Assembly (NCBI RefSeq): GCF_008086595.1
Contig: NZ_RXYA01000001.1
Span: forward strand, 62,001 to 126,000
Length of the DNA stretch: 64,000 nucleotides
Origin: Acetobacterium paludosum
GTDB lineage: Bacteria > Bacillota > Clostridia > Eubacteriales > Eubacteriaceae
Direction: 5' to 3'
Shown here: piece by piece, positions 35,366 to 43,001 of the stretch
Numbering within the stretch: position 1 is the first letter of the stretch
Layout of the letters: each line of letters starts with the position of its first letter
Notes under the pieces: model-generated
Told to the model about the DNA's origin: nothing
Database searches by the model: none
Seen by the model: only the letters and a program-made list of their open reading frames with translations
Program-made: the position numbers and the translations under genes

Positions 35366-37028
35366 TTTTGAGAAGTATATCGACGAAACGATCTTGGATC
35401 GGGGATACGATTATTATGATGAGGGAAGAATCAGCGAAATTATCAAACAGGGAGATCGGGACTATCTTTTTACCGTAGAGGGAACCGAAGTCTATCAGGT
35501 GACTATCAAACTTGATGATCAGGGCGAAATTACGCAAACGGGTTGTGATTGCCCCTATGATTTTGGGCCAATCTGCAAACATCAGGTAGCGGCATTTTAT
35601 GTGCTGTCTGATATTGTCAGCAACAAACAACATCAATGGCCAGAGATCGAAACAGCAAACAAACAGCCAGCGCTTAAAGATGTACTGGATACCCTCACAA
35701 AAGAACAACTGACCCAAATTATCATCGGGATGGCGGATAAGGATGAAATGCTGAAAAACACCCTGATGATGAGATATTCAAAGGGAAATCCGCAACAGGA
35801 ACTACAAAAATGCAAAAGGCTGATGGAATCAATTGTCAGAAAATACGAGGGCCGAAGCGGCTATATTGAATATCAGGAAGCTGATGAATTCGCGGCTGAA
35901 ATGGAAGAATTGCTGGAAGTGGCAAACGATACCGAAGATTGCTGCCTATCAATGGATATTTCATCGATGCTGCTGATTGAGGCGGTTGAAGCGTTTCAAT
36001 ATGCCGATGATTCAGATGGGTGCATCGGTCAATTAGTCTCAGCGGCCATCGACACCATCGAAACAATTGTCGCTGATTATGCAGATCTTGACATTGAATT
36101 AAAAGGTGAGCTATTTGAGAAGTTACTCAAACTATTTGATGAGAGCGTTTTTGATGGGTGGGAGGATTTCAGAATCGATCTGCTTCAAATTGGGATCGAA
36201 TTTGCCGATGTTGAAAGCCTGAGAAACAAGCTAAATCAGAAGATTGAAGCGACGATCGGTAAGCTCTCTGGTGATCCATATAAGCAATACACGGTTGAAG
36301 CCTTGCTGCGGATCGAGTTGGAAATAAAAAGTCGGTATGGTACGAAAGCAGAGGTTGATGAATTTATCAGACAGAATCTTAATTATTCATCGTTTAGAGA
36401 AGCGTTGATTAATAAACGTATTAAGGAAAAAGATTTCCAGAGTGTGATTGAGCTGACTTTGGAAGGCGAAAAAAAGGATCGGGACCATGCCGGTTTAGTC
36501 GTCCGATGGAAAAAGATCAGATATACGGCTTACAAGCAGCTTTCTCAGAAGAAAGAACAGCAGCAGCTGGCTAAAGAACTGTTTTTGGACGGAAATTTTG
36601 AGTATTATCAGGAATTGAAGGCATTAAATCCCGGGAATGAAACCACACTTTATCAGAGTTTAAAGCAGGAATTAAAAGCGCTCAAAGATTGGCGTGGCCG
36701 AGAGTTGTATAGAACGCTGATTGTCGATGCGAAAGATTTGGATGCGATCATGAACTACGTCAGAGAAAATCCGCAAAGTATTGAAACCTATGCCGGGATG
36801 CTTAAGGAAACGTTTAAAGATGAAGTCATTGAAATTTATCAAGCCTATATCAAAGGAGCTGCCGGAGCGGCCCGAAACCGACGGGACTATCAGGGCGTTT
36901 GCAAAATCATCAAGCAGTACAAAAAGATTGCTGGTCAAAAAAATCAGGACAAGATCATTCAGGAGCTGGTGGCTTTTTATAAAAAAAAGCCAGCCTTTAT
37001 CGATGAACTGAGTAAAGTTAGACGGTAA
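35352..37028 (+). CDS. SWIM zinc-finger protein
   Basis: A 558-residue protein. Residues about 50-75 contain the SWIM motif C-x-C-x7-C-x-H (CDCPYDFGPICKH), a zinc site used for DNA or protein binding. The remaining 480 residues are mostly helical with TPR-like spacing and match no catalytic domain I know; similar long SWIM proteins are common and uncharacterised in Firmicutes. GGAGATAACCG precedes ATG 35352, inside the DUF1810 gene. Confidence 0.8.
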   Translation: MKLNDFEKYIDETILDRGYDYYDEGRISEIIKQGDRDYLFTVEGTEVYQVTIKLDDQGEITQTGCDCPYDFGPICKHQVAAFYVLSDIVSNKQHQWPEIETANKQPALKDVLDTLTKEQLTQIIIGMADKDEMLKNTLMMRYSKGNPQQELQKCKRLMESIVRKYEGRSGYIEYQEADEFAAEMEELLEVANDTEDCCLSMDISSMLLIEAVEAFQYADDSDGCIGQLVSAAIDTIETIVADYADLDIELKGELFEKLLKLFDESVFDGWEDFRIDLLQIGIEFADVESLRNKLNQKIEATIGKLSGDPYKQYTVEALLRIELEIKSRYGTKAEVDEFIRQNLNYSSFREALINKRIKEKDFQSVIELTLEGEKKDRDHAGLVVRWKKIRYTAYKQLSQKKEQQQLAKELFLDGNFEYYQELKALNPGNETTLYQSLKQELKALKDWRGRELYRTLIVDAKDLDAIMNYVRENPQSIETYAGMLKETFKDEVIEIYQAYIKGAAGAARNRRDYQGVCKIIKQYKKIAGQKNQDKIIQELVAFYKKKPAFIDELSKVRR

Positions 37029-37131
37029 GGCTGTAAAAGCAAAGGCTTTGATTAGGTTGCTGGAATCCAAAGTTAAAATGAATGCTTAGTGGCCAAATTT
37101 TATAAGGACATAGGTAAAGGAGAAATTTGAG

Positions 37132-37395
37132 ATGAAAAAGACAAACCCAGAGAAGGCAATTAAAGAATTGACAATGGTGTTGATGTATTTAACACGGTTT
37201 AATGAAAGTGATCGCTTTGGCTCGAATATGGATATAACGTGGAAAGGATACGATTTTGATATTATTAATGAACTGGATGAGGAAGATTATATAAGACAAG
37301 GAAACCATCGTTCCAAGTCGGTAGCAATTACTGAAGAGGGGATTAAATTATCGCAATGCTTATTGAATAAATATAATATTTCGGATTGGGAGTAA
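37132..37395 (+). CDS. Small DUF6429-like protein
   Basis: An 87-residue protein starting behind AAAGGAG. The pattern LMYLTRF, WKGYDFDIINELDEEDYI, RSKSVAITEEG resembles the DUF6429 family, which looks like a shortened winged-helix domain. It is a single gene. The DNA right after it (37412-37440, AAGAACCGACCCCAC) looks like the edge of a dispersed element, followed at once by the truncated third HxlR copy. Confidence 0.65.
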   Translation: MKKTNPEKAIKELTMVLMYLTRFNESDRFGSNMDITWKGYDFDIINELDEEDYIRQGNHRSKSVAITEEGIKLSQCLLNKYNISDWE

Positions 37396-37444
37396 TGGTT
37401 AAAACAAGAGAGCGTAAGCATAAAAGAACCGACCCCACTGTGTC

Positions 37445-37663
37445 CTAACCGGGAGCGTTGGCTTTGTTGACAAGGCCAAAATGGCGAAGCTCATTTAATT
37501 GTTGCAAGAGCATCTTTTGACTGATGCCTTCAATACTTTTCTCCAGTTGAGAAAGAGAAACAGAACTGGATCGCATTTGAAAAATGATAATTGTTTTCCA
37601 TTTGCCTTTGATAATGTCATGGACAATCTCAAAGGGGCAGGTGTAATCATTGCGGATTTTCAT
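37445..37663 (-). pseudogene. Truncated HxlR regulator (copy 3)
   Basis: The first 71 residues (MKIRNDYTCPFEIVHDIIKG onward) match copies 1 and 2, then homology ends after ANAPG at about 37447, so the wing and C-terminal helix are missing. The upstream 40 bp also match the other copies. The breakpoint is next to the AAGAACCGACCCCAC stretch. Confidence 0.85.
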
Positions 37664-37729
37664 ATAAAACTCCCTGTCATTTTGGAATAAAGGTTTTAGT
37701 TCATTAGTTTAATAGTTCATAATTAGACA

Positions 37730-38203
37730 TTACATGTCCTCCTCGTCATCTTCTAGCATAATAACAAATTCCGGAACCTTGGTTAATATCTCAGTGAACT
37801 CAATTGCTTTAAGTTTTCCTTGTTTGTTTAACATTTCAAATAATTCAAGATATTCATGATCAAGTTCATCAAATGTGTCATTGGTTAGCAGGACTTCATC
37901 AGGGAATAATTCAGCTAAGCCTTTACCGAGACTTTGTTGTTTTTTATTTTCAGTCTTTTTCGCAGCAAATACGCGTGGATACATAATCTTAGGATCTTTG
38001 CCGGTAATAAGCTTATCGTTGATATTAAAAACATTAGCAATTTTTTTTATATTCTCAGCTTTAGGGTTTCGTTCACCACGTTCCCATTGACTGATCATAA
38101 CGGCTGATACATCAAGTTCTTTTCCTAAATCGGCCTGAGTATAACCACATTGGCGACGAATTTTTTTTATATTTTCACCGATTTTATTTTTATTCTTTAC
38201 CAT
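37730..38203 (-). CDS. XRE-family phage-type repressor
   Basis: A 157-residue protein: N-terminal HTH_3 domain (IRRQCGYTQADLGKELDVSAVMISQWERG) with an acidic C-terminal part of about 80 residues. AGGAAGAGG precedes ATG 38203. It is divergent from replication-type genes with a palindrome and promoter in between, the usual repressor arrangement of a prophage or integrative element. Confidence 0.85.
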   Translation of the reverse strand: MVKNKNKIGENIKKIRRQCGYTQADLGKELDVSAVMISQWERGERNPKAENIKKIANVFNINDKLITGKDPKIMYPRVFAAKKTENKKQQSLGKGLAELFPDEVLLTNDTFDELDHEYLELFEMLNKQGKLKAIEFTEILTKVPEFVIMLEDDEEDM

Positions 38204-38289
38204 AAAAACACCTCTTCCTTAAGCCATATCGTAACATGTATAACTCAAAAAATAAAGCATTTATTTAAGCAAATGTTTAAATTGGTTGA

Positions 38290-38350
38290 TTGACTTACGG
38301 ATAGCCATGACTTAATATAAATAAAACAATTGATTAAACTTATTAATCAA
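38290..38350 (+). promoter_or_regulatory. Divergent promoter and XRE operator
   Basis: TTGACT (38290-38295), 17-bp spacer, TAATAT (38313-38318), then palindrome TTGATTAA-ACTTA-TTAATCAA (38330-38350) and another GATTAAA. It sits 26 bp before the replication gene and about 90 bp before the repressor. Confidence 0.65.
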
Positions 38351-38375
38351 AAGATTAAATCATGGTGGTCGTTGC

Positions 38376-39217
38376 GTGAACTATAATTTTGACATAGTAA
38401 TTGCCCAGGAGCTTGGTGTCAATGCTGCCATTGTCATTAATAATCTGCAGTTCTGGATTGAAAAAAATGAAGCCAATGGTAGGCATTTTCATGATGACCG
38501 ATACTGGACTTATAATAGCATGAAAGCTTGGAAGGAGCTCTTTCCGTTTTGGACAGAAAGGCAAATAAGGAAGACACTGGAAGATTTGGTTGAAAAAAGT
38601 ATTATTATTAAAGGCAATTATAATCAAGTTAAATACGATCGCACGTTGTGGTATTCATTTTCCGATTATGGCATTTCCGTTTTACATATTTGTCAAATCG
38701 AAGTGACCGGAATGTCGAACCTATACCAGATATAAAAACAGATATAAACACAGAAGTAAACTCAGATAGAGAGAGTGACCCCTCAGAACGATCAGAATCA
38801 ACTGAAGTTCAAATGATTGAAAAATGTGAAGCAAAGACAACAGGAGCAATTAAGACCGGGAAGATTGATCTTAACGATGTGGTTGCAGAATTTAATCAAA
38901 CAGTCATGAGACTGCCAAAGGTATCGGCCTTGACGCCAAAGAGACAAAGCCAAATAAAGGCCAGGATCAGTGAACATGGCAGGAAAGCCGTAAGCGTTTG
39001 TTTTTTAAAGACAGACAAAAGTGACTTTCTCTGTTGGTTGAATGAACGTGGATGGATGGCCAGCTTTGATTGGATTTTGAAGCCAGAGAATTTTGTCAGG
39101 ATTATCGAGGGCATATTTGATAACAAGGTATCGATCCCTAAGAATTTACAGGGGGCCATGAATAATCTGACAAACCAGATGAGTTGCAATAAGGGTGGCG
39201 ATATTTTTGGACTCTGA
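38376..39217 (+). pseudogene. Phage-type replication initiator, split by a frameshift
   Basis: The first frame (38376-38735, GTG start) has a phage replication N-terminus: NAAIVINNLQFWI, YWTYNSMKAW, FWTERQIRKTLEDL. It stops after 119 residues, while an overlapping frame (from 38648 to 39217) carries the usual linker (EPIPDIKTDINTEVNSD) and C-terminal domain (VVAEFNQTVMRLPKVSALTPKR, then WMASFDWILKPENF). A one-base loss between about 38690 and 38730 would explain it; sequencing error or programmed shift cannot be excluded. Intact relatives are single proteins of about 280 residues. Confidence 0.7.
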
Positions 39218-39518
39218 AGAAACAGCAAAAATTTTGATGATAATGGCTTCAGTATATCCTAATTTCAAGGTTGATGAGGCCGGATTGATGAACACGATCT
39301 GGCATGCATTACTCAAGGATATTGATTATAAACATGCTAGTGAAGCATTGTTTAAGCTACTGAAAGTCATGAAGTTTCCACCAACACTGGCAGATATCAT
39401 TGAAAAATCAAAGATTGAAAAGTTATTGAGTTGTGAAAGACAGGAGGGAAAAAAGATTGGATTATACCGAAACGGACAGGTTCTTGACAGAAATGCAGGG
39501 ATGCTACCCACGCATTAG
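39207..39518 (+). CDS. Replicative helicase loader/inhibitor-like phage protein
   Basis: About 103 residues (TTG 39207, with AGGGTGG upstream; GTG 39195 is an alternative). The segment SEETAKILMIMASVYPNF and KFPPTLADIIE resemble the G39P-type helicase loader found beside phage replication initiators. It overlaps the next gene, whose ribosome site lies inside it. Order (repressor, initiator, loader) supports a phage or ICE replication module. Confidence 0.65.
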   Translation: MDSEETAKILMIMASVYPNFKVDEAGLMNTIWHALLKDIDYKHASEALFKLLKVMKFPPTLADIIEKSKIEKLLSCERQEGKKIGLYRNGQVLDRNAGMLPTH

Positions 39519-39870
39519 CATCAGAGATTGGACGATCGAAACATGGCAGGAAATCCTTGAGCAAGTATCTTACGACACGTGCCACAAAGCGTATATTAAC
39601 TATTTAAAATCAAGGGAAAGCCGTGAGCCTAAGCTAGGTGATATTTTATCTTTGTCACGGACATTGTATCAGGCCGTTCAAATTATTGACGTTGAATGTG
39701 ATAACTGTCATGGTCGGGGCATACTGATGCTAGTTGATCCAGACGGACATGAAAGTGTTGGTCGGTGTTCCTGTGAAAACGGGAAGAAATTCCCTGGGTT
39801 CCCAATTGTAAAACTTGATTTTTATGGATATGACCAGGCGGGCAGAATCGAAACAATGTGTGGAGCATAG
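39457..39870 (+). CDS. Phage-type loader-like protein with zinc-binding C-terminus
   Basis: About 137 residues from TTG 39457, chosen because AGGAGG lies 10 bases upstream. The N-terminal half (FLTEMQGCYPRISIRDWTIE) again resembles helicase-loader family proteins; the second half has CDNCHGRG and CSCENGKK, a likely zinc ribbon. It is the last gene of the replication-like block. Function in the absence of an intact initiator is doubtful. Confidence 0.6.
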   Translation: MDYTETDRFLTEMQGCYPRISIRDWTIETWQEILEQVSYDTCHKAYINYLKSRESREPKLGDILSLSRTLYQAVQIIDVECDNCHGRGILMLVDPDGHESVGRCSCENGKKFPGFPIVKLDFYGYDQAGRIETMCGA

Positions 39871-40062
39871 CTATCCCCTAACTTGCGGAGATGTTGTATT
39901 AAATTACTGCTAACGTTTATAAAAAGCAATAAATGATCACACTATGGCAAAATTTCTTTGATATTCAGTTTGTGCTATGGTAGGATTATAGAAATAAGCT
40001 ATACATTGTATGGAAAATTATCAAAGTGGTTATAAGCTAGAACGAGCTTTGCAGATTGTTAG
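39871..40062. promoter_or_regulatory. Intergenic stretch with a candidate promoter for the R-M-like genes
   Basis: TTGATA, 17 bp and TAGGAT near 39957-39985 form a plausible promoter reading towards the methyltransferase. Nothing else is recognisable. Confidence 0.35.
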
Positions 40063-40250
40063 TTAATAGATAAGGGCATTAAGAAAACGGAATTAAAGGC
40101 GCTGGCTGGAGTTAGTACAAATGTAATCGTCAAATTGGGCAGAATGATCTTGTTTCAATGGAAACGCTGGCTAAAATCTGTACTACCTTGAATTGTTATA
40201 TTTCCGATAACGTAGAAATGATAAGTGTCACAGAGAAAGGCGGTAAATAA
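40063..40250 (+). pseudogene. Frameshifted XRE-type regulator remnant
   Basis: In one frame LIDKGIKKTELKALAGVSTN-V-VKLGR and, after a one-base slip near 40141, DLVSMETLAKICTTLNCYIS then DN and a tail ending in TAA at 40250. Together they match small Cro/C1-type regulators, which often precede DNA methyltransferase genes. The N-terminus is missing. The stop is one base before the methyltransferase ATG, so an intact ancestor would have been co-translated with it. Confidence 0.6.
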
Positions 40251-40251
40251 C

Positions 40252-41316
40252 ATGGCCGGAAATAGTAATCTATCTTCATCAAGAAGTGATAAAGCCGACG
40301 AATTTTATACTCAATTAACACTAATAGAAAGCGAATTAAAACATTATAAAGAGCATTTTAAGGGAAAAGTCGTTTTTTGTAATTGTGACGACCCTTTTGA
40401 AAGTAACTTTTTCAAATACTTTGCTATGAACTTCAATTCATTAGGTTTAAAAAAGCTAATTGCAACTTGCTATGCAACGTCCCCGATTGTTTATTCGCAG
40501 TTGAATATGTTCGGTGACGAGATTGTTTTTAGTAAAGAAGAAAGTATAAAGAAACCGTACAAAATCGAAATTACCGATGTTATGGACGAAAACCAGGATG
40601 GGCGTGTTGATCTTGCTGACGTGGAGTATCTTTTGAAGAATCGTAAAAATACCCTTACCCTGCTGCAGGGGGACGGTGATTTTCGTTCAGCCGAATGTGT
40701 TGCCCTTTTGAAGCAAGCCGACGTTGTAGTTACCAACCCGCCATTTTCTTTGTTTCGTGAGTATATGGCACAACTTATGGAATATGAAAAAGATTTTATT
40801 ATTATCGGCAACCAAAACTCGATAACATATCGTGAAATATTTCCATTAATTCGTGATAACAAAATATGGTTAGGCTATAAAAACGGGCATTTTTGGTTCA
40901 AAGTCCCGGACACATACGAAGAAAAGAAAACCGACTTTAAGATTGATGAAAACGGACAAAAATGGCGGCGTATGGGTAATATTTGTTGGTTTACTAATGT
41001 TGATATTGAGAAGCGTCACGAAGATATGACCCTTTTTAGGACTTACTCCCTCGACGTTTACTCCAAGTATGACAATTACGACGCCATAGAAGTAAGTAGG
41101 ACCGCCGATATTCCTTGCGATTATTACGGTTTTATGGGTGTGCCTATAACCTTTATGCAATACCACAATCCAAATCAATTTCTAATTGTTGGCGTAACAG
41201 CAAATGGATTAGTCCCAGATAGCCTTAAAATAGGCAATTATAAAACATACAATAATCCTATTATTGATGGTGTGCCAAAATATCAAAGGGTTGTAATACA
41301 AAGAATAGGGGTGTGA
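40252..41316 (+). CDS. EcoRI-family adenine-specific DNA methyltransferase
   Basis: A 354-residue protein of the EcoRI-methylase family (pfam13651): FYTQLTLIESELKHYKEHFK at the start, VVFCNCDDPFESNFFKYF (cofactor region), and the catalytic NPPF near residue 161. It is predicted to make N6-methyladenine. Between the cofactor and catalytic motifs, residues about 111-122 read DENQDGRVDLAD, an EF-hand/dockerin-like calcium loop. ATG 40252 follows GGCGG. The DUF262-HNH gene is 4 bp downstream, so the pair is a candidate restriction-modification unit. No canonical EcoRI-like nuclease is present. Confidence 0.85.
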   Translation: MAGNSNLSSSRSDKADEFYTQLTLIESELKHYKEHFKGKVVFCNCDDPFESNFFKYFAMNFNSLGLKKLIATCYATSPIVYSQLNMFGDEIVFSKEESIKKPYKIEITDVMDENQDGRVDLADVEYLLKNRKNTLTLLQGDGDFRSAECVALLKQADVVVTNPPFSLFREYMAQLMEYEKDFIIIGNQNSITYREIFPLIRDNKIWLGYKNGHFWFKVPDTYEEKKTDFKIDENGQKWRRMGNICWFTNVDIEKRHEDMTLFRTYSLDVYSKYDNYDAIEVSRTADIPCDYYGFMGVPITFMQYHNPNQFLIVGVTANGLVPDSLKIGNYKTYNNPIIDGVPKYQRVVIQRIGV

Positions 41317-41320
41317 TGAA

Positions 41321-42415
41321 ATGAAAATAAAGTTACATGAAATCCCCGTTTGTGAGGTTATAAAGGGTTACATAGACAGCGCGGAAAACGGCGTTGTTGG
41401 TTACTACGGTCGCTTAAATATTCGCCCGGCCTTTCAGCGTGAGTTTATCTATAAAGATAGGCAGCGCGATGAAGTCATTCGCACGGTGCAAAAGAACTTC
41501 CCGCTTAATGTCATGTATTGGGTAAAAAGTGATGTTAGTAACTTTGAAGTCCTTGACGGGCAGCAACGCACAATTAGCCTTTGTCAATATGTAAATGGTG
41601 ATTATTCCATAGACCATATGGGTTTTGATAACCTGACACAATCTGAAAGACAGCAGATTTTAGACTATCCCTTAATGATTTATATTTGCGAAGGGACGGA
41701 CAAGGAAAAATTAGATTGGTTCAAAATCATTAACATAGCGGGCGAGAAGTTGACTGCGCAAGAGCTACGCAACGCTATTTATACTGGGGAGTGGCTGACA
41801 GAAGCAAAAAAATATTTCAGTAAAACAGGTTGCCCCGCTTACGCTATAGCAAGTGATTATTTGAATGGTTCACCAATCCGACAAAATTACCTTGAAACCG
41901 CTCTCAGCTGGCTTGCGTCGCACGACGACAAGGAAATTGAAGATTATATGGCGGAACATCAGCATGACACGAACTGTAACGAATTATGGCTATACTTTCA
42001 AACCGTCATAAATTGGGTAAAGGCAACATTTCCCGTATACCGAAGCCGGGAAATGAAAGGGCTTGATTGGGGTATCTATTATAACAAATACGGGGCAGAC
42101 AAGAATGACCCGAAACAACTTGAAGCACGAATTGTTGATCTTATGGATAATGAAGATGTAACAAAGTTTTCCGGCATATATGAATATCTACTTGATGGTG
42201 ACGAACGGCATTTAAGCATTAGGGCGTTTACTCCGAAAATGGCACGGGCAGCATATGAGCGGCAAAAGGGTATTTGTCCGAAATGCAAAAAGCATTTTGA
42301 AATTGTCAATATGCAAGCTGACCATATAACCCCATGGAGCAAGGGCGGTAAAACAATAGCCAAAAACTGCCAAATGCTATGTGCTGATTGTAACAGACGT
42401 AAAAGCGACGTTTAA
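41321..42415 (+). CDS. DUF262 and HNH nuclease domain protein
   Basis: A 364-residue protein. The N-terminal DUF262 (ParB/GmrS-like NTPase) domain contains FQREFIY and the characteristic DGQQR near residue 80. The C-terminal HNH domain has CPKCKKHF, ADHITPWSKGG and CADCNRRKSD, a zinc-bound catalytic HNH. The plan resembles a GmrSD-like modification-dependent nuclease, or the restriction half of a pair with the methyltransferase 4 bp upstream. Both activities are inferred. GTGTGATG before ATG is a weak ribosome site, which suggests coupled translation. Confidence 0.85.
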   Translation: MKIKLHEIPVCEVIKGYIDSAENGVVGYYGRLNIRPAFQREFIYKDRQRDEVIRTVQKNFPLNVMYWVKSDVSNFEVLDGQQRTISLCQYVNGDYSIDHMGFDNLTQSERQQILDYPLMIYICEGTDKEKLDWFKIINIAGEKLTAQELRNAIYTGEWLTEAKKYFSKTGCPAYAIASDYLNGSPIRQNYLETALSWLASHDDKEIEDYMAEHQHDTNCNELWLYFQTVINWVKATFPVYRSREMKGLDWGIYYNKYGADKNDPKQLEARIVDLMDNEDVTKFSGIYEYLLDGDERHLSIRAFTPKMARAAYERQKGICPKCKKHFEIVNMQADHITPWSKGGKTIAKNCQMLCADCNRRKSDV

Positions 42416-42462
42416 TGGGTTTCACGCAGGGTATCTTTGAGTATCGTTTATAGATTTAATCG

Positions 42463-42486
42463 ACAAACAATCGAAACTGGCAGCCA
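42463..42486. repeat. Fragment matching the 3' end of the histidine kinase gene
   Basis: AAACAATCGAAACTGGCAGC plus the next two bases recurs exactly from about 22027-22048, where it encodes the kinase C-terminus (LAASFDCL on the minus strand). The flanks are unrelated except for a nearby AATATA. Confidence 0.45.
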
Positions 42487-42660
42487 TTGCAGTTAATATA
42501 AAAAGAATAGCGGCCATCATGACCGCTAAATCTTCTCGTTATTTTGAAATATTTGTCAGATCCAGAATAAATTTCGGTTTCTAAAAATAATTCACTCATA
42601 TTATCAGAAATCAGCCCCAAAACATGACTTTTTCACTGGTCAATAAACGTCCCCATGTCT

Positions 42661-42712
42661 TATTTTGTATGTTTGTTGTAAGATTTTTATCTTACAACAA
42701 ACATACAAAATA
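42661..42712. repeat. Perfect 24-bp palindrome with TTTT loop
   Basis: The arms (starting TATTTTGTATG and ending CATACAAAATA) are exact complements over 24 bp around a 4-nt loop. It lies about 100 bp before the HTH/HD-ATPase/ATPase module. No T-run follows, so a simple terminator is not the obvious reading. The rest of 42416-42807 shows no gene. Confidence 0.8.
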
Positions 42713-42807
42713 TTTCAATATTTCCATAAGTTACTCGAATTATATTGTTTTATTCGTTATCGCGATATATAATTAAAATAGTAAATATCCTCAGAAAAGT
42801 TGTTCGT

Positions 42808-42984
42808 ATGGATTACATGACAGCAAATAAAGTTGCTGAAAATTGGGGAATAACTCCGTGCCGGGTACAAGTGCTTTGCGCACATGATAAAATACAGGTG
42901 GCTGTACGGTTTGGGTTCACTTGGGTGATACCGAAGGATACGTTAAAGCCTAAGGATGGAAGATATAAGAAAACAAAAGTGTGA
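42808..42984 (+). CDS. Small helix-turn-helix protein
   Basis: 58 residues from ATG 42808. MTANKVAENWGITPCRVQVLC and FTWVIPKDTLKPKDGRYKK match the small HTH proteins (MerR/excisionase-like) often found beside mobile or defence genes in clostridia. The ribosome site is weak; ATG 42817 is an alternative. It ends 17 bp before the HD-ATPase gene and probably regulates that module. Confidence 0.65.
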   Translation: MDYMTANKVAENWGITPCRVQVLCAHDKIQVAVRFGFTWVIPKDTLKPKDGRYKKTKV

Positions 42985-43001
42985 ATTATGAGGGTGAATT
43001 T

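Noticed and set aside
35316-35717. 133-codon minus-strand frame opposite the SWIM gene
   Set aside because: It is a shadow of the SWIM gene, without ribosome site or domain.
42661-42712. Single CRISPR-like repeat
   Set aside because: There is only one unit, no spacers and no cas genes.
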